Assembly: GCF_019393635.1 (NCBI RefSeq)
Contig: NC_057867.1
Span: 73,845,492 to 73,909,491, forward strand
Source: Dromiciops gliroides
Taxonomy: Eukaryota > Chordata > Mammalia > Microbiotheria > Microbiotheriidae
Direction of reading: 5' to 3'
Length of the DNA: 64,000 nucleotides
The position numbers and the translations under genes were made by a program. Numbering within the stretch: the stretch's first letter is position 1; every line of letters begins with the position of its first letter. The notes beneath the pieces are model-generated. The model ran no database searches, was not told the DNA's origin, and saw only the letters and a list, made by a program, of their open reading frames with translations. Below, piece by piece: positions 34,166-44,402 of this stretch.

Positions 34166-34348
34166 TTTTTCTTTCTTTTTTTTTTTTTTTTTTGGTGAGA
34201 CAATTGGGGTTGGGTGGCTCACCTGGGGTTGGGTGGCTCGCCTGGGGTTGGGTGGCTGGTGGGTGTTGGGTGTCTGAGGCCGGATTTGGGCTCGGGTTCT
34301 CCTGGTTCCAGGGCCAGTGCTCTGTCCACTGCGCCACCTAGATGCCCC
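34166..34348 (-). mobile_element. short CORE-SINE with clustered A-to-G change and internal triplication
   Basis: Bounded by tggaaacacattt at 34153-34165 and 34349-34361, so it is an ordinary retroposed SINE. Its core is not ordinary: on the + strand 'ggggttaagtgacttgccc' of sibling copies has become three ~19-base units of ggggttgggtggctc(a/g)cct type. Further right gtaagtgttaag reads gtgggtgttggg, tttgaactcagg reads tttgggctcggg, and ctctatcc reads ctctgtcc. Nearly all A in the core are G, while the outer parts match siblings. Confidence 0.88.
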
Positions 34349-34557
34349 TGGAAACACATTTAAAAAAATTTTTTTTTTTCTCTTTGACAATTCCTCAGTC
34401 TGAAGTTTGGGGAGGTTTTCTTTGACTGTTTTCTCTCACAACCTGGCTAATGTGGGAATGTTTTCTATGACTACTCATGTGTAACTTATTTTGAAATGCT
34501 TGAGTTCCAGTGGGTGGGGGGTGGGAATGGAGGAGGAAGAGAAGTTGGAACACATTT

Positions 34558-34848
34558 TTTTTTAATTGATGTTAAAATTTGTTTTTACATATATTTTGGA
34601 AAATAAAATTCTATTCAATAAAAAAGACAAAAAAAAGAAGGAAAGCAATTCAATAAAAGTTATGCATGTGTGGTCATGCAAAACATTTCCATGTTGGTCA
34701 GGTTGTGAAAGAAAACAGACAAAAAAAAAAGAAACAAAAAAATTATGCTTCAATCTGTATTCAGATGCCAGCAATTCTTTCTCTGGGGATGGATAACATT
34801 TTTCATCATAAGTCCTTTAGAGTTATCTTGGATCATTGTATTGTTGTA
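34558..34848 (-). mobile_element. L1 3' end, antisense, separate subfamily
   Basis: 'attcaataaaagttatgcat', 'gcaaaacatttccatgttgg', 'atgcttcaatctgtattcag' and 'agagttatcttggatcattg' parallel the L1 3' UTR of other copies but are diverged. Confidence 0.7.
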
Positions 34849-34918
34849 AATCTCCAAATCTTAAAGCACAATATAAATGTTATTATAATTTTTAAAAAAG
34901 AATGAATTGCATACCAAT

Positions 34919-36270
34919 ATCTTACACCTTATACTAAAATAAGGTCAAAATGGGTATGTGGTTTAAACATAAAAGGTGATGCCATAGGTAAATTAGGAGA
35001 GAAAGGAATAGTTTACTTCTCAGATCTTTGGAAAAGAGAACAGTTTATGACCAAACAAGAGAGAAAAAATATTATGAAATGCTAAATGGATGATTTTGAT
35101 TACATTAAATTAAAAAGGTTTTGTACACACAGAAGCAATGCATCCAAAATCAGAAGGGAGGCAGAAAGCTGGGAAACAATTTTTATGGCCAGTACTTCTG
35201 ATAAAGGCCTCATCCCTAAAATATATAGAGAACTAAATCAAATTTATAAGAGCCCAACTCATTCCCCAATTGAGAAATGGTCAAAGGATATGAACAGGCA
35301 GTTTTCTGATGAAGAAACCAAAGCTATCTATTCCCATATGAAAAAATGCTCTAAATCACTATTGATTAGAGAGATGCAAATTAAAACAACTCTGAGGTAC
35401 CACCTGACACCTATCAGATTGGCTAATATGACAAAAAAGGAAAATAATAAATGTTGGAGAAGCTGTGGAAAAACTGGAACACTAATGCATTGTTGGTGGA
35501 GCTGTGAACTGATTCAACCATTCTGTAGAGCAGTTTGGAACTATACCCAAAGGGCTATAAAGCTGTGCATACCCTTTGACCCAGCAATACCACTATTGGG
35601 TCCTTTTCCCAGGGAGATCATAAAAAAGGGAAAAGGACCCACATCATGCACAAAAATATTTCTAGCTGCTCTTTTTGTGGTGGCAAGGAATTGGAAATTG
35701 AGGGGATGCCCATCAATTGGGGAATGGCTGAACAAGTTGTGGTATATGAATGTAATGGAATTCTATAGTGCTGTAAGAAACGATGAGCAGGCAGATTTCA
35801 GAGAAACCTGGAAAGATTTGCATGAACTGATGCTGAGTGAGATGAGTGGAACCAGGAGAACATTGTACACAATATCATCAACATTGTGTGTTGATCAACT
35901 GTGATGGACTTGACTCTTCTCAGCAATACAATGGTCCAAGATAGTTCCAAAGGACTCATGATGGAAAAGACTCTCCAAATCCAGAAAAAAAAGAACTGAG
36001 GAATATGGATGCAGATTGAACCCTACTATTTCTTTTGTTTTTGGTGCTGTTGTTTTTGTTCTGATTCTTCTCTTATAACGTGACTAATGCAGAAATATGT
36101 TTAATGTGATTGTACATATATAACCTATATCAGATTACTTGCTGTCTTGGGGAGGGGTGGAGGGAGGAGAAGGAGGGAAAAAAATTTGAAACTAGAAATC
36201 TTATAAAAACAAATGTTGAAAACTATTTCTACATGTAACTGGAGAATAATAAAATACTTTTATAATTAAA
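34919..36270 (+). mobile_element. younger L1 (copy E), 5'-truncated, ORF2 C-terminal frame open
   Basis: Carries the last part of ORF2 and the 3' UTR with an A-rich end. The frame 35086-35904 (272 codons) is open from MDDFDYIKLKRFCTHRS to the normal C-terminus STLCVDQL, passing [28 protein letters not shown] and WKLRGCPSIGEWLNKLWYMN. Upstream residues IGKLGEKGIVYFSDLWKRE are in the same frame but cut off by a TAA just before 35086, the same place as in copy D. The truncated element lacks the endonuclease and the catalytic reverse transcriptase core, so it cannot move by itself. Flanks aattgcataccaat (34905) and aattgcctacccat (36275) look like the target duplication. Confidence 0.93.
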
Positions 36271-36294
36271 AAAAAATTGCCTACCCATAGCTGT

Positions 36295-38000
36295 GAAAAG
36301 TATATGATCTGTTTCTCTTCTAATTTTTATGGTATATTTCATACTCTTGGCTGTATATCCATTTTGAAATTTATTGTGTAATATGGTATAATTTCTGCCA
36401 GAATACTTTCTAGTTTCTTCAATACTTCCAATCTGATAGGGTGTTCTTTCTTAGGTAAGTTATGTTTTCTGGTTTGTTGAACATTGAGTTATTGAATTCT
36501 CTCATTTGTGATTCTTCCTTGCCTCTCTACACTTCTATTTTTTATCCAAGATCAAATAATTTTTGAGAATTTCTGCTTTATATTATCGTTTGAGTTCTAG
36601 TTCTATCAAGTATGCCTTTGATACTTTTGTATAACACTAAATATGTAAATTAACTTAGGTAGGATTGCCATTTTTATTACATTGGCATGGACCAGCCATG
36701 ACCACTAAATGTTTCTCCAGCAATTCAATATTATTTTTATTATTCCATTAAGGGAGTATGTGAAAATATGTACATGATTGTCCAAGACAATTCCAAAGGA
36801 CTAAAGATGAAGCATACTATCTGCCTCCAGAGAAAGAACTGATATTGATTGAATATACACTGAAGCATGCTATTTTTCACTTTCTTTCATTTCTCCCCTT
36901 TTATTTGAGTCTCCTTATACAAAATGACTAATATGAAAATGTTTTAAATAATTGTACATGTATAACCTATATCTGATTGCTTACCACCTCAGGGAGAGAG
37001 GCAGGAAAGGAGGGAGGGAATGATATAATTTGGAACTCAAAACTTTAAATAGAAATGTTTATTTAAAAATAAAACATATATATATGAATAAAAATACATT
37101 CATAAATATATATGTACTTATACACACATACATACATGTATATAGTCATTATGTTATTTTGAATGGGACTTGCCTTTTAATTACTGCTTCAAGGATTTTT
37201 GTTACCACTTTATAGAAATGCTGTTAGTTTTTGTGGGTTTACTTTGTAGCCTGTGTCTTTACTGAAGATTTTAATTATCTCAGCTTATTTGATTCCCTAG
37301 AATTGTTCAAATATAATGTCATGTAGTTAGCATATAGGAGTAATTTGGTCTCCTCTTCTGCTATTTTCTTGGTTTTATTTTTTAAAAATACATAATTTCT
37401 GAATGCTATTGCTAATATTTTTGTAACCGAGTGAAGTAATAGCAGAGAAAGAAGGCATCTTCATTCCTATATTTACTGGGAAAGATTCTAGTATATCTTT
37501 GTGATATATGTTCTGTTTTGATTTTTGATTGATACTTTGTCATATTAAGAAAAGATCCCTTTATTTCTATACTTTATGGAGGTTTGTTATTTGGGGAGCC
37601 ATTAATGAGTGTTATACTTTGTCAATGGTATTTTCTTGATCTTTTATTATAATGAGGTAGTTTTGGGTTTTTTAAAAATTTTGTTTTATATAATTATGTT
37701 CATTGTTTTCCAAATGTTGAATCTTGCTTGCTTTCCTGGGGGAAAAATCTAAATTGATCATAATGATTGACTGGGGGCATGATTTTTATGATCTTTTTTG
37801 CTAGAATTTTAACATTTTGAACCAGTATTCAATAATGGCACTGTTTTTTTATTCTCTTTCTTTGCTTTATCCTTTCATGGATTAGGTATTAAGACTATAT
37901 CGATCTCCTAGAAAGGATTTGGTAGAATGCCTTCCTTTTCTTGGAAAATATCTTGTCTAGTATACACATTAATTTTTCCTTAAACATTTGATAGAATTTT
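36295..38000 (-). mobile_element. old L1 ORF2, antisense
   Basis: 'tttctagtttcttcaatact', 'aaattaacttaggtaggatt', 'gccatttttattacattggc' and, past a nested L1 end, 'aatttggtctcctcttctgc' and 'gatttttatgatcttttttg' follow antisense L1 ORF2. Only short frames survive. Confidence 0.65.
36745..37075 (+). mobile_element. L1 3' end, older tail type, nested
   Basis: 'ctgcctccagagaaagaact', 'aatgactaatatgaaaatg', 'cctatatctgattgcttacc' and 'tttggaactcaaaactttaa' are the older marsupial L1 3' UTR. It ends in a TA/A-rich tract. Confidence 0.75.
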
Positions 38001-38354
38001 CCTGTAACCAGCTAACCCCCTTGAGAAAACTGCCTGTAACTGGTCATTCCACTTCCTCCCATCTTCCTCTATTTTCCACCCTTTGTAATATGGCTTCTGA
38101 AATCATCATTCAACTGAAATAGTCTTCTCCGAAATTACTAATAATCTCTTAATTTCTACAATCTAAGGGACTTCGCAATCAAGGTAAGGCATTGAAATAC
38201 CCCCTCCCCCCCCCTTTTTTAAAGGAAAAAAAAAAGAAGGAATGAAAGATGATGCCTTTTGTTTTTAACCATTCCCCCTTTGCAGTAGATTCACTGCCAG
38301 GGATTTAATTCAGAATCACGCCATTGCACAGGAATAAATTATATTGAAATTGTA
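38001..38354. other. unique sequence before the CpG island
   Basis: Contains a C-run then T-run (38201-38220) and A-rich sequence. Nothing else recognised. Confidence 0.4.
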
Positions 38355-38900
38355 GGAAACTAACGCGAGATCAGCCCTCAGACGGGGGCGGAGGTTTTCC
38401 TGTGAGATCAGCCTATGAGCTGGGGGCGGAGATTCTTCTTGTACTGTTGCGGGGTGCTGCGGCAGTAGTTTCGGGGTACCACCAAGGAAGAAAAGGAAGA
38501 GAGACGTGCTTGGGCGGGTGTGGCAGCAACAGGAGACTGAGACAGCAGTTGATGCGGGCTGGCCACATTGTAAGACCTTAAAGATGCTCATCCTCTATGG
38601 ATGCGCTGGCAGGGGGTGGGGGTGGGGGGGCTGGTGTGTGTGTGTGGGGGGGGGTAAGGTGCTCGCCTCGGGAGCTAGAACAAGGGGGAGCTGGAGGGAT
38701 GCGGGGGCGGGGGGGGCGGCCCCACCCTGGCTTTATTTTCCTTTGTCTTTTTCTTAATTCTGTTCCCTTTAAGGATATATTTGCAATATTTGATGTGCAC
38801 CCCTGGGGTCCACCCTGCCCAGGCCTTGCTAGATGTCCCTTGGATGGCGGCCTGAGGGCACAATGGGAGCCGCCCAAGAAAGAGGGAGGGCCCAAGCCTG
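38355..38900. promoter_or_regulatory. CpG island, possible promoter
   Basis: About 18 CpG lie within 38361-38740 against very few in the surrounding kilobases. Two GC boxes (gggggcgg at 38384-38391 and 38422-38429) sit in a ~38 bp imperfect tandem duplication that starts gagatcag at 38367 and 38404. A + strand donor-like site ggg|gtaagg is at about 38654, so a first exon of roughly 38450-38653 is possible. No TATA box is evident and no coding frame looks real. The direction is unproven, and it may be an orphan island. Confidence 0.45.
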
Positions 38901-39094
38901 TGGTTAGAGGTTTTTCTTTATCGGGAGGGAGAAGCTTGAGCCATTGCCTTCGAGCAGATTGCAAAAATCCACCTCTTAGACTCACACCAGATTACATTGT
39001 GGTAATGTGGCATGTCGCAGCATAAATATATTCGGTGGGTTTTTTTGTCTCTTTGTAGAAATGAATCCCTATCGCCAGCCATTGAGCGAATTAA

Positions 39095-39131
39095 AAAAAC
39101 AACAACAACAACAACAAAAAAAAAAAAACAA
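39095..39131. repeat. (AAC)n and A-rich tract
   Basis: caacaacaacaacaac followed by an A run just before the composite array. It may be the tail of a lost retroposon. Confidence 0.8.
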
Positions 39132-40796
39132 ATCCGCACAATAGTTGGGGAATAATCAATCAGTCAAGGTTATTTAAATGACTACTATGTGCCAGGCACT
39201 GTGCTAAGCTCTGGGGATACAAAAATAAGTTAAGGGAATAAGCATTTCCATAAAGCCTAATATGTGCCAAGCACTGTCCTAAGTGCTAGGGCTAAAATAT
39301 TAAGAGAAAGAGATAAGCCTTTCTGTAGAACCTCATATGTGCGAGGCACTGTGCCAAGCACTGGGGTAGAGAAATAAGGGAGGGAGAAAAATTTGGATCT
39401 CAAAGTCTTATAAAAATGAATGTAGAAAATATCTTTACATGTAACTGGGAAAAAACAAAATACTAATAAGATTGAAATTTTAAAAAATAAGGGAAGGGAA
39501 TAAGCATTTCTACAAAGCCTACTATGTGAAAGGCACTGTGCCAGGCACTAGGATACAAAAATAAGGGAGGGGTTTGGGGAGGGGGGAAGGAAGTGAGGGA
39601 GAAAATTTGGTTCTCAAAGTCTTATAAAAATGAATGTAGAAAATATCTTTACATGTAACTGGGAAAAAACAAAATACTAATAAGATTGAAATTTTAAAAA
39701 ATAAGGGAAGGGAATAAGCATTTCTACAAAGCCTACTATGTGAAAGGCACTGTGCCAAGCACTGGGGTACAAAAATGATGGAGGGGTTTGGGGAGGGGGG
39801 AGGGAAGGAAGTGAGGGAGAAAATTTGGAACTCAAAGTCTTATAAAAATGAATGTGGAAAATATCTTTTCATGTAACTGGAAAAAAATAAAATACTATTA
39901 AGATTGAATTTTAAAAGAATAAGGGAAGGGAATAAGCATTTCTATAGAGTCTATTATATGAAAGGCACCGTGCTAAGCACTGGGGTACAAAATAAGGGAA
40001 GGAGACAAGCCTTTTTATAGAGCCTACTATGTGAAAGGCACTGTGCCAGGCACTGGGGTACAAAAATAAGGGAGGGGTTTGGGGAGGGGGGAGGGAAGGA
40101 GGTGAGGGAGAAAATTTGGAACTCAGTCATATAAAAATGAATGTGGAAAATATCTTTACATGTAACTGGAAAAAATAAAATACTACTAAGATTGAAATTT
40201 GAAAAAATAAGGGAAGGGAATAAGTATTTCTACAGAGCCTACTATGTGAAAGGCACTGTGCCAGGCACTAGGATACAAAAATAAGGGAGGGGTTTGGGGA
40301 GGGGGGAAAGAAGTGAGGGAGAAAATTTGGAACTCAAAGTTTTATAAAAATGAATGTGGAAAATATCTTTTCATGTAACTGGAAAAAAAAGAAAATACTA
40401 TTAAGATTGAATTTTTTAAAAAATAAGGGAAGGGAATAAGCATTTCTATAGAAGTATAAGAAAGGCACTGTGGTAAGCACTGGGATACAAAAATAGGGGA
40501 AGGAGACAAGCCTTTTTATAGAGCCTGCTATGTGAAAGGCTCTGCTAAACTCTGGAGATTAAAAAAAGAAAGGAAGGGGTTAAGCATTTCTATAGCACCT
40601 ACTATGTGAAAGGCACTGTGCCAAGTACTGGGGTACAGAAATAAAGGAGGGGTTTGAGGAGGGGGGAGGGAAGGAAGTGAAAGAGAAAATTTGGAACTCA
40701 AAAGTCATATAAAAATGAATGTGGAAAATATCTTTACATGTAACTGGAAAAATAAAATGCTATTAAGATTGACTTTTTTAAAAAAATAAGGATGGG

Positions 40797-40942
40797 GAAG
40801 CTAGGTGGTGCAGTGGATAAAGCACCGGCCTTGGATTCAGGAGGATCTGAGTTCAAATCCAGCCTCAGACACTTGACACTTACTAACTGTGTGACCCTGG
40901 GCAAATCACTTAGCCCTCATTGCCCCGCAAAAAAAAAAATAA
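40797..40942 (+). mobile_element. short CORE-SINE in the array
   Basis: Complete, starting gggaagctaggtggtgcag, with an A/AAT-rich tail. It lies at an L1-module end. Confidence 0.87.
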
Positions 40943-41296
40943 TAATAATAATAAATTTAAAAATAAGGGAAGGGAATAAGCATTTCTACAGAGCCTACCA
41001 TGTGAAAGGCATGTGAAAGGCACTGTGAAGGAGACAAAAATTTTTATAGAGCCTACTATGTGAAAGGCTCTGTGCTAAACTCTGGAGATTAAAAAAAGAA
41101 AGGAAGGGGATAAGCATTTCTTTTAAAAAAAAATGATTTTTTGGGTGGGGGATAAGCATTTCTATAGCACCTACTATGTGAAAGGCACTGTGCCAAGTAC
41201 TGGCGTACAAAAATAAGGGAGGGGTTTAGGGAGGGGGAAGGGAAGGAAGTGAAGGAGAAATTTTGGAACTTAAAGTCTTACAAAAACGAATGTGGA

Positions 41297-41440
41297 GGGG
41301 CAGCTAGATGGCACAGTGGATAAAGCACTGGCCCTGGATTCAAGAGGACCTGAGTTCAAATTTGGCCTCAGACACTTGATACTAGCTCTGTGACCCTGGG
41401 CAAATCACTTAACCCTCATTGCCCTGCCAAAAAAAAAATT
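41297..41440 (+). mobile_element. short CORE-SINE in the array
   Basis: gaatgtgga at 41288-41296 and again at 41441-41449, inside the L1 module. The module continues after it. Confidence 0.9.
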
Positions 41441-41657
41441 GAATGTGGAAAATATATTTACATGTAACTTGGAAAAAATAAAATACTATTAAGATTGAAT
41501 TTTTTAAAAAATAAGGGGAGGGAATAAGTATTTCTACAGAGCCTACTATGTGAAAGCAAAAGGTACTGTGCCAAGCACTGTGGTACAAAAATTGGGGAGG
41601 GAGACGGGAAGGGAGTGAAGGAGAAAAATTTGGAACTAAAAGTCTTATAAATGTTGA

Positions 41658-41805
41658 GGGGGCAGCTAGGTGGCGCAGTAAATAATACACCGGCCCTGGA
41701 TTAAGGAAGACCTGAGTTCAAATCTGTCCTCAGACACTTGACACTTACTAACTATATGACCCTGGGCAAGTCACTTAACCCTCATTACCTCACATTTTAA
41801 AAAAT
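41658..41805 (+). mobile_element. short CORE-SINE, first of a same-site pair
   Basis: Left flank aatgttga, right flank aatgaatgtta, both from the array's L1 module. Confidence 0.87.
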
Positions 41806-41813
41806 GAATGTTA

Positions 41814-41960
41814 GGGGCAGCTAGATGGTGCAGTGGATAGAGCACCGGCCCTGGATTCAGGAGTACCTGAGTTCAAATCCAGCCTCAGACACTTAACACT
41901 TACTAGCTGTGTGACCCTGGGCAAGTCACTTAACCCCAATTGCCTTACTAAAAAAAAAAA
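41814..41960 (+). mobile_element. short CORE-SINE, second of a same-site pair
   Basis: Starts right after the flank of the previous SINE, and atgaatgttga follows it at 41961. The target sequence is therefore present three times around two insertions. This copy belongs to the 'caggagtacctgag' subfamily, the other to 'aaggaagacctgag'. Confidence 0.88.
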
Positions 41961-42050
41961 ATGAATGTTGAAAGTATCTTTATATGTAACTGGGGAAAAA
42001 ATAAAATACTATTAAGATTATTTTTTTTTTCTAAAAAGGGAAGGGAATAA

Positions 42051-42213
42051 AGGGGGCGGCTAGGTGGCGCAGTGGATAAAGCACCAGCCCTGGATTCAGG
42101 AGTTCCTGAGTTCAAATCCGGCCTGAGACACTTGACACTTACTAGCTGTGTGACCGTGGGCAAGTCACTTAACCCCCACTGCCCCGCAAAAAACAAAAAA
42201 ACAAAAAAAAAAA
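42051..42213 (+). mobile_element. short CORE-SINE in the array
   Basis: Flank ggaagggaataa left (about 42039-42050) and right (42216-42227), with one or two differences upstream. The tail is an A/C-interrupted run. Confidence 0.88.
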
Positions 42214-42654
42214 AAGGAAGGGAATAAGCATTTCTACAGAACCTACTATGTGAAGGCACTGTGCCAAGCACTGGGGTACAAAAGTAAGGGAAGGAGACAA
42301 GCATTTCTATAGAGCCTACTATATGAAAGGCTCTGTGCTAAGCTCTGGAGGATAAAAAAAGCAAGGGGATAAGCATATAGAGAGTAAAATATCCTAGGCA
42401 CTGTCATGAGTCCTGGAAATAAAAAAATAAGGGAAGAAGATGAGCATTTATATAGAGCCTACTGTGTGAAAGGCACTGTGCCAAGCACAAAGATTCAAAA
42501 ATAAGTGAAGGGAATAAGCATTTCTATAGAGCCTCATATGGACCAGGCACTGGGCCAGGTACTAGGGCTACAAAATAAAGGAAGGAGATGAGCACTTCTA
42601 GAGAGCCTACTAGGTGCCAGGCACTGTGTTAAATGCTTTCAACAGATACTATCT

Positions 42655-43022
42655 CCTTTTTAAAAATTTTTTAAATTTTTTTTTAATTTTTAAAATTGTT
42701 TTTGTTTTTTTTTTAATTTTTTGATACTATCTCCTTTGATCACAACTGCTTAGTTTATAACTATGCAAAAAACAAATTCTTGCAAATAAACAAATAGCTG
42801 CTTAATTTATGACTATTAGAACAAATTCCCACATTGTCCCTGTTTGAAAATCTCTTCATTTTAAGTTTTTCATCTGTGTGCTAATGAGTTGAGTTACCAC
42901 TCAACTCATTTTTCTGTCTTTTTTGAACCAATGGTTTTTCATTGCAGTGATCAAAGTTCTAAAGTCTTTAAAAACTATTTTTCTCTATAATGTCATATGT
43001 GTGTATACGTACACACACATAC

Positions 43023-43066
<44 letters not shown>

Positions 43067-43140
43067 ATATAAATTTCTAGTTCTACTTATTTGCTCTGCA
43101 TTGGTTCATAGAGGTATGTACCAAGTATGCATGGTCAAGC
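42655..43140. other. A/T-rich low complexity then unique sequence
   Basis: ttttaaaattttt-type tract at 42656-42722. A (TG)n tract at 43028-43063 follows a (CA/TA)n lead-in. Confidence 0.6.
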
Positions 43141-43142
43141 AC

Positions 43143-43398
43143 AGGGCAGCTAGGTGGTTCAGTGAATAGAGTGTTTGATCTGGAGTCAGGAAGACCTGAG
43201 TTCACATCTAGCCTCAGTCATTTCCTAGCTTTGTGACCCTAGGCAAATCAGTTAACTTTCTTCATTGTCTGTTTCCTGCTAATTAAATAGCATCTACTTC
43301 CCAGGGTTATTGTGAGGATCTGTTGAGATATTTGTAAAGTGCATAGCATAGCACCTGGCACAGATTGGTTGCTTCATAAATGCTTGTTCATTTGCTTT
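43143..43398 (+). mobile_element. THER/MIR-type CORE-SINE, full length
   Basis: Head gggcagctaggtggttcagt, core 'tgtgaccctaggcaaatcag' and the MIR-like tail 'ccagggttattgtgaggatc', 'aaagtgcatagcatagcacc', ending at 'aaatgcttgttc'. It links the short-SINE head to a MIR-type tail. Confidence 0.82.
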
Positions 43399-43431
43399 CC
43401 AATTTACTCTGAAACTGTCCATTTCATCATT

Positions 43432-43606
43432 TATTGTTGTAATTGTTCGGTTGTTTTTGGGTCACGTCTCACTCTTTGTGACCTCCTTTAGGGTGTTCTT
43501 GGCAAAAATGCTGGAATGGTTTGCTATTTCCTTCTCCAGTTCATTTTACAGATGACGAAACTGAGGAAAACAGGGTTAAGTGATTTGCCTCAGGTCACTT
43601 CCTCTT
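43432..43606 (-). mobile_element. MAR1-type SINE 3' half, antisense
   Basis: 'gtcacgtctcactctttgtg', 'ggcaaaaatgctggaatggt', 'ttccttctccagttcatttt' are the antisense long-type tail. Confidence 0.78.
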
Positions 43607-43715
43607 TCTTTGAATTCTTTAGGGGTATAGACCTACTAGCAGTATAGCTGGGTCATAGGATATGTGCAGTTTCATAACTTTTGAGGCATAGTTCAAAAAT
43701 GGATGTGTTTTTTTC
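43607..43715 (-). mobile_element. L1 ORF2 fragment, antisense
   Basis: 'ctttaggggtatagacctac', 'agcagtatagctgggtcata' and 'atgtgcagtttcataac' match the equivalent block of other L1 copies. Confidence 0.65.
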
Positions 43716-44284
43716 TAAATGTCTGATGTCCAGTGTTGAAATAGATTGTTTTCATCCAAGGCCTTTATCTCCCAGAACAGAAAATGGTGGAGGTGTAAAT
43801 GAAAAATGTTCTGTATTTTCAGAGTGGAAATTATTTTAATTCATGTAACTGCATTACCTAATTCTTCAGATGCATACACAAATGCACACAAATGATTTAC
43901 TTTAATAATAAAATAAGATTGTAAAATTATTGGCTGTGATTCTTTTCCAAGGAGCTTATTAGACTGTGGTAGGAGCAGCAAAGCCAATTCCATCTAATGT
44001 AACTGTAATTAAAAGTTAATTAGTTAATTAATTCATTGTTCTAGAATTGTACTAAAATCACTTCAAAATTACTTCATTAAAGTATGTCTTACACATTTCA
44101 GATTTTGACAGGGCTATTAAGTTATTATTCAATAAATGGTCCATATACAGAGACTCACCTAGAATCTACTTCTTTAAAATGGAAGAATGTCCACCTACAA
44201 ATTCATTGTTTGAAAAGTAGCTCACTGATTGTTATCTCTGGCCTTAAATAATGAAAACTAGAACTAAGAGGAATAATCATTACG
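43716..44284. other. unique sequence, no gene seen
   Basis: AT-rich, with no recognised repeat. Confidence 0.4.
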
Positions 44285-44398
44285 AAAATGGCTCACACTT
44301 ATTATATAGCATTTTAGAGTTTCTAGAGTACATTCCTCTCAACCCTGTAATGTAGAAGTATCATTATCCCCATGTTATACATGAGGAAGCTGACAAAG
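44285..44398 (-). mobile_element. MIR-like fragment, antisense, cut by an LTR
   Basis: 'cacttattatatagcatttt' to 'atacatgaggaagctgacaa', where the solo LTR begins. Confidence 0.6.
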
Positions 44399-44402
44399 GT
44401 AG

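Larger units (their letters stand above)
32750..34395 (-). mobile_element. old L1, antisense, with two SINE insertions
   Basis: The 3' end has 'agttttgagttccaaatttt', the older L1 tail type. ORF2 sequence follows to about 34395 ('ttttcaatttaatgtaatca'). SINEs sit at 33683-33856 and 34166-34348. It is diverged and lacks a long frame. Confidence 0.7.
39165..42650. repeat. composite tandem array of L2-end and L1-end units
   Basis: A ~70 bp module with 'aataagcatttctac', 'agcctactatgtgaaaggca' and 'ctgtgccaagcactgggg' is an antisense L2 3' end. It recurs about eighteen times. In about eight units it is followed by a ~130 bp module with 'gaaaatttggaactcaaagt', 'cttataaaaatgaatgtgga' and 'tctttacatgtaactggaaa', an L1 3' terminus. 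Full units repeat about every 215 bp at the left (about 39498, 39712) and right up to about 41524, with L2-only units between and at both ends. Five short SINEs interrupt the right half. Confidence 0.88.

Noticed and set aside
35086-35904. 272-codon open frame as a host gene
   Set aside because: It is the C-terminal end of L1 ORF2 in a 5'-truncated copy with an A-rich end and flanking duplication.
38578-39025. Overlapping 135-142 codon frames on both strands in the CpG island
   Set aside because: GC-rich, stop-poor low-complexity sequence makes chance frames on both strands. The Gly/Trp/Pro-rich products are not protein-like.
39165-42650. CRISPR-like array or centromeric satellite
   Set aside because: Units contain LINE ends, spacers are not unique, and the array is only 3.5 kb and irregular. 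This is a local minisatellite in a mammalian genome.
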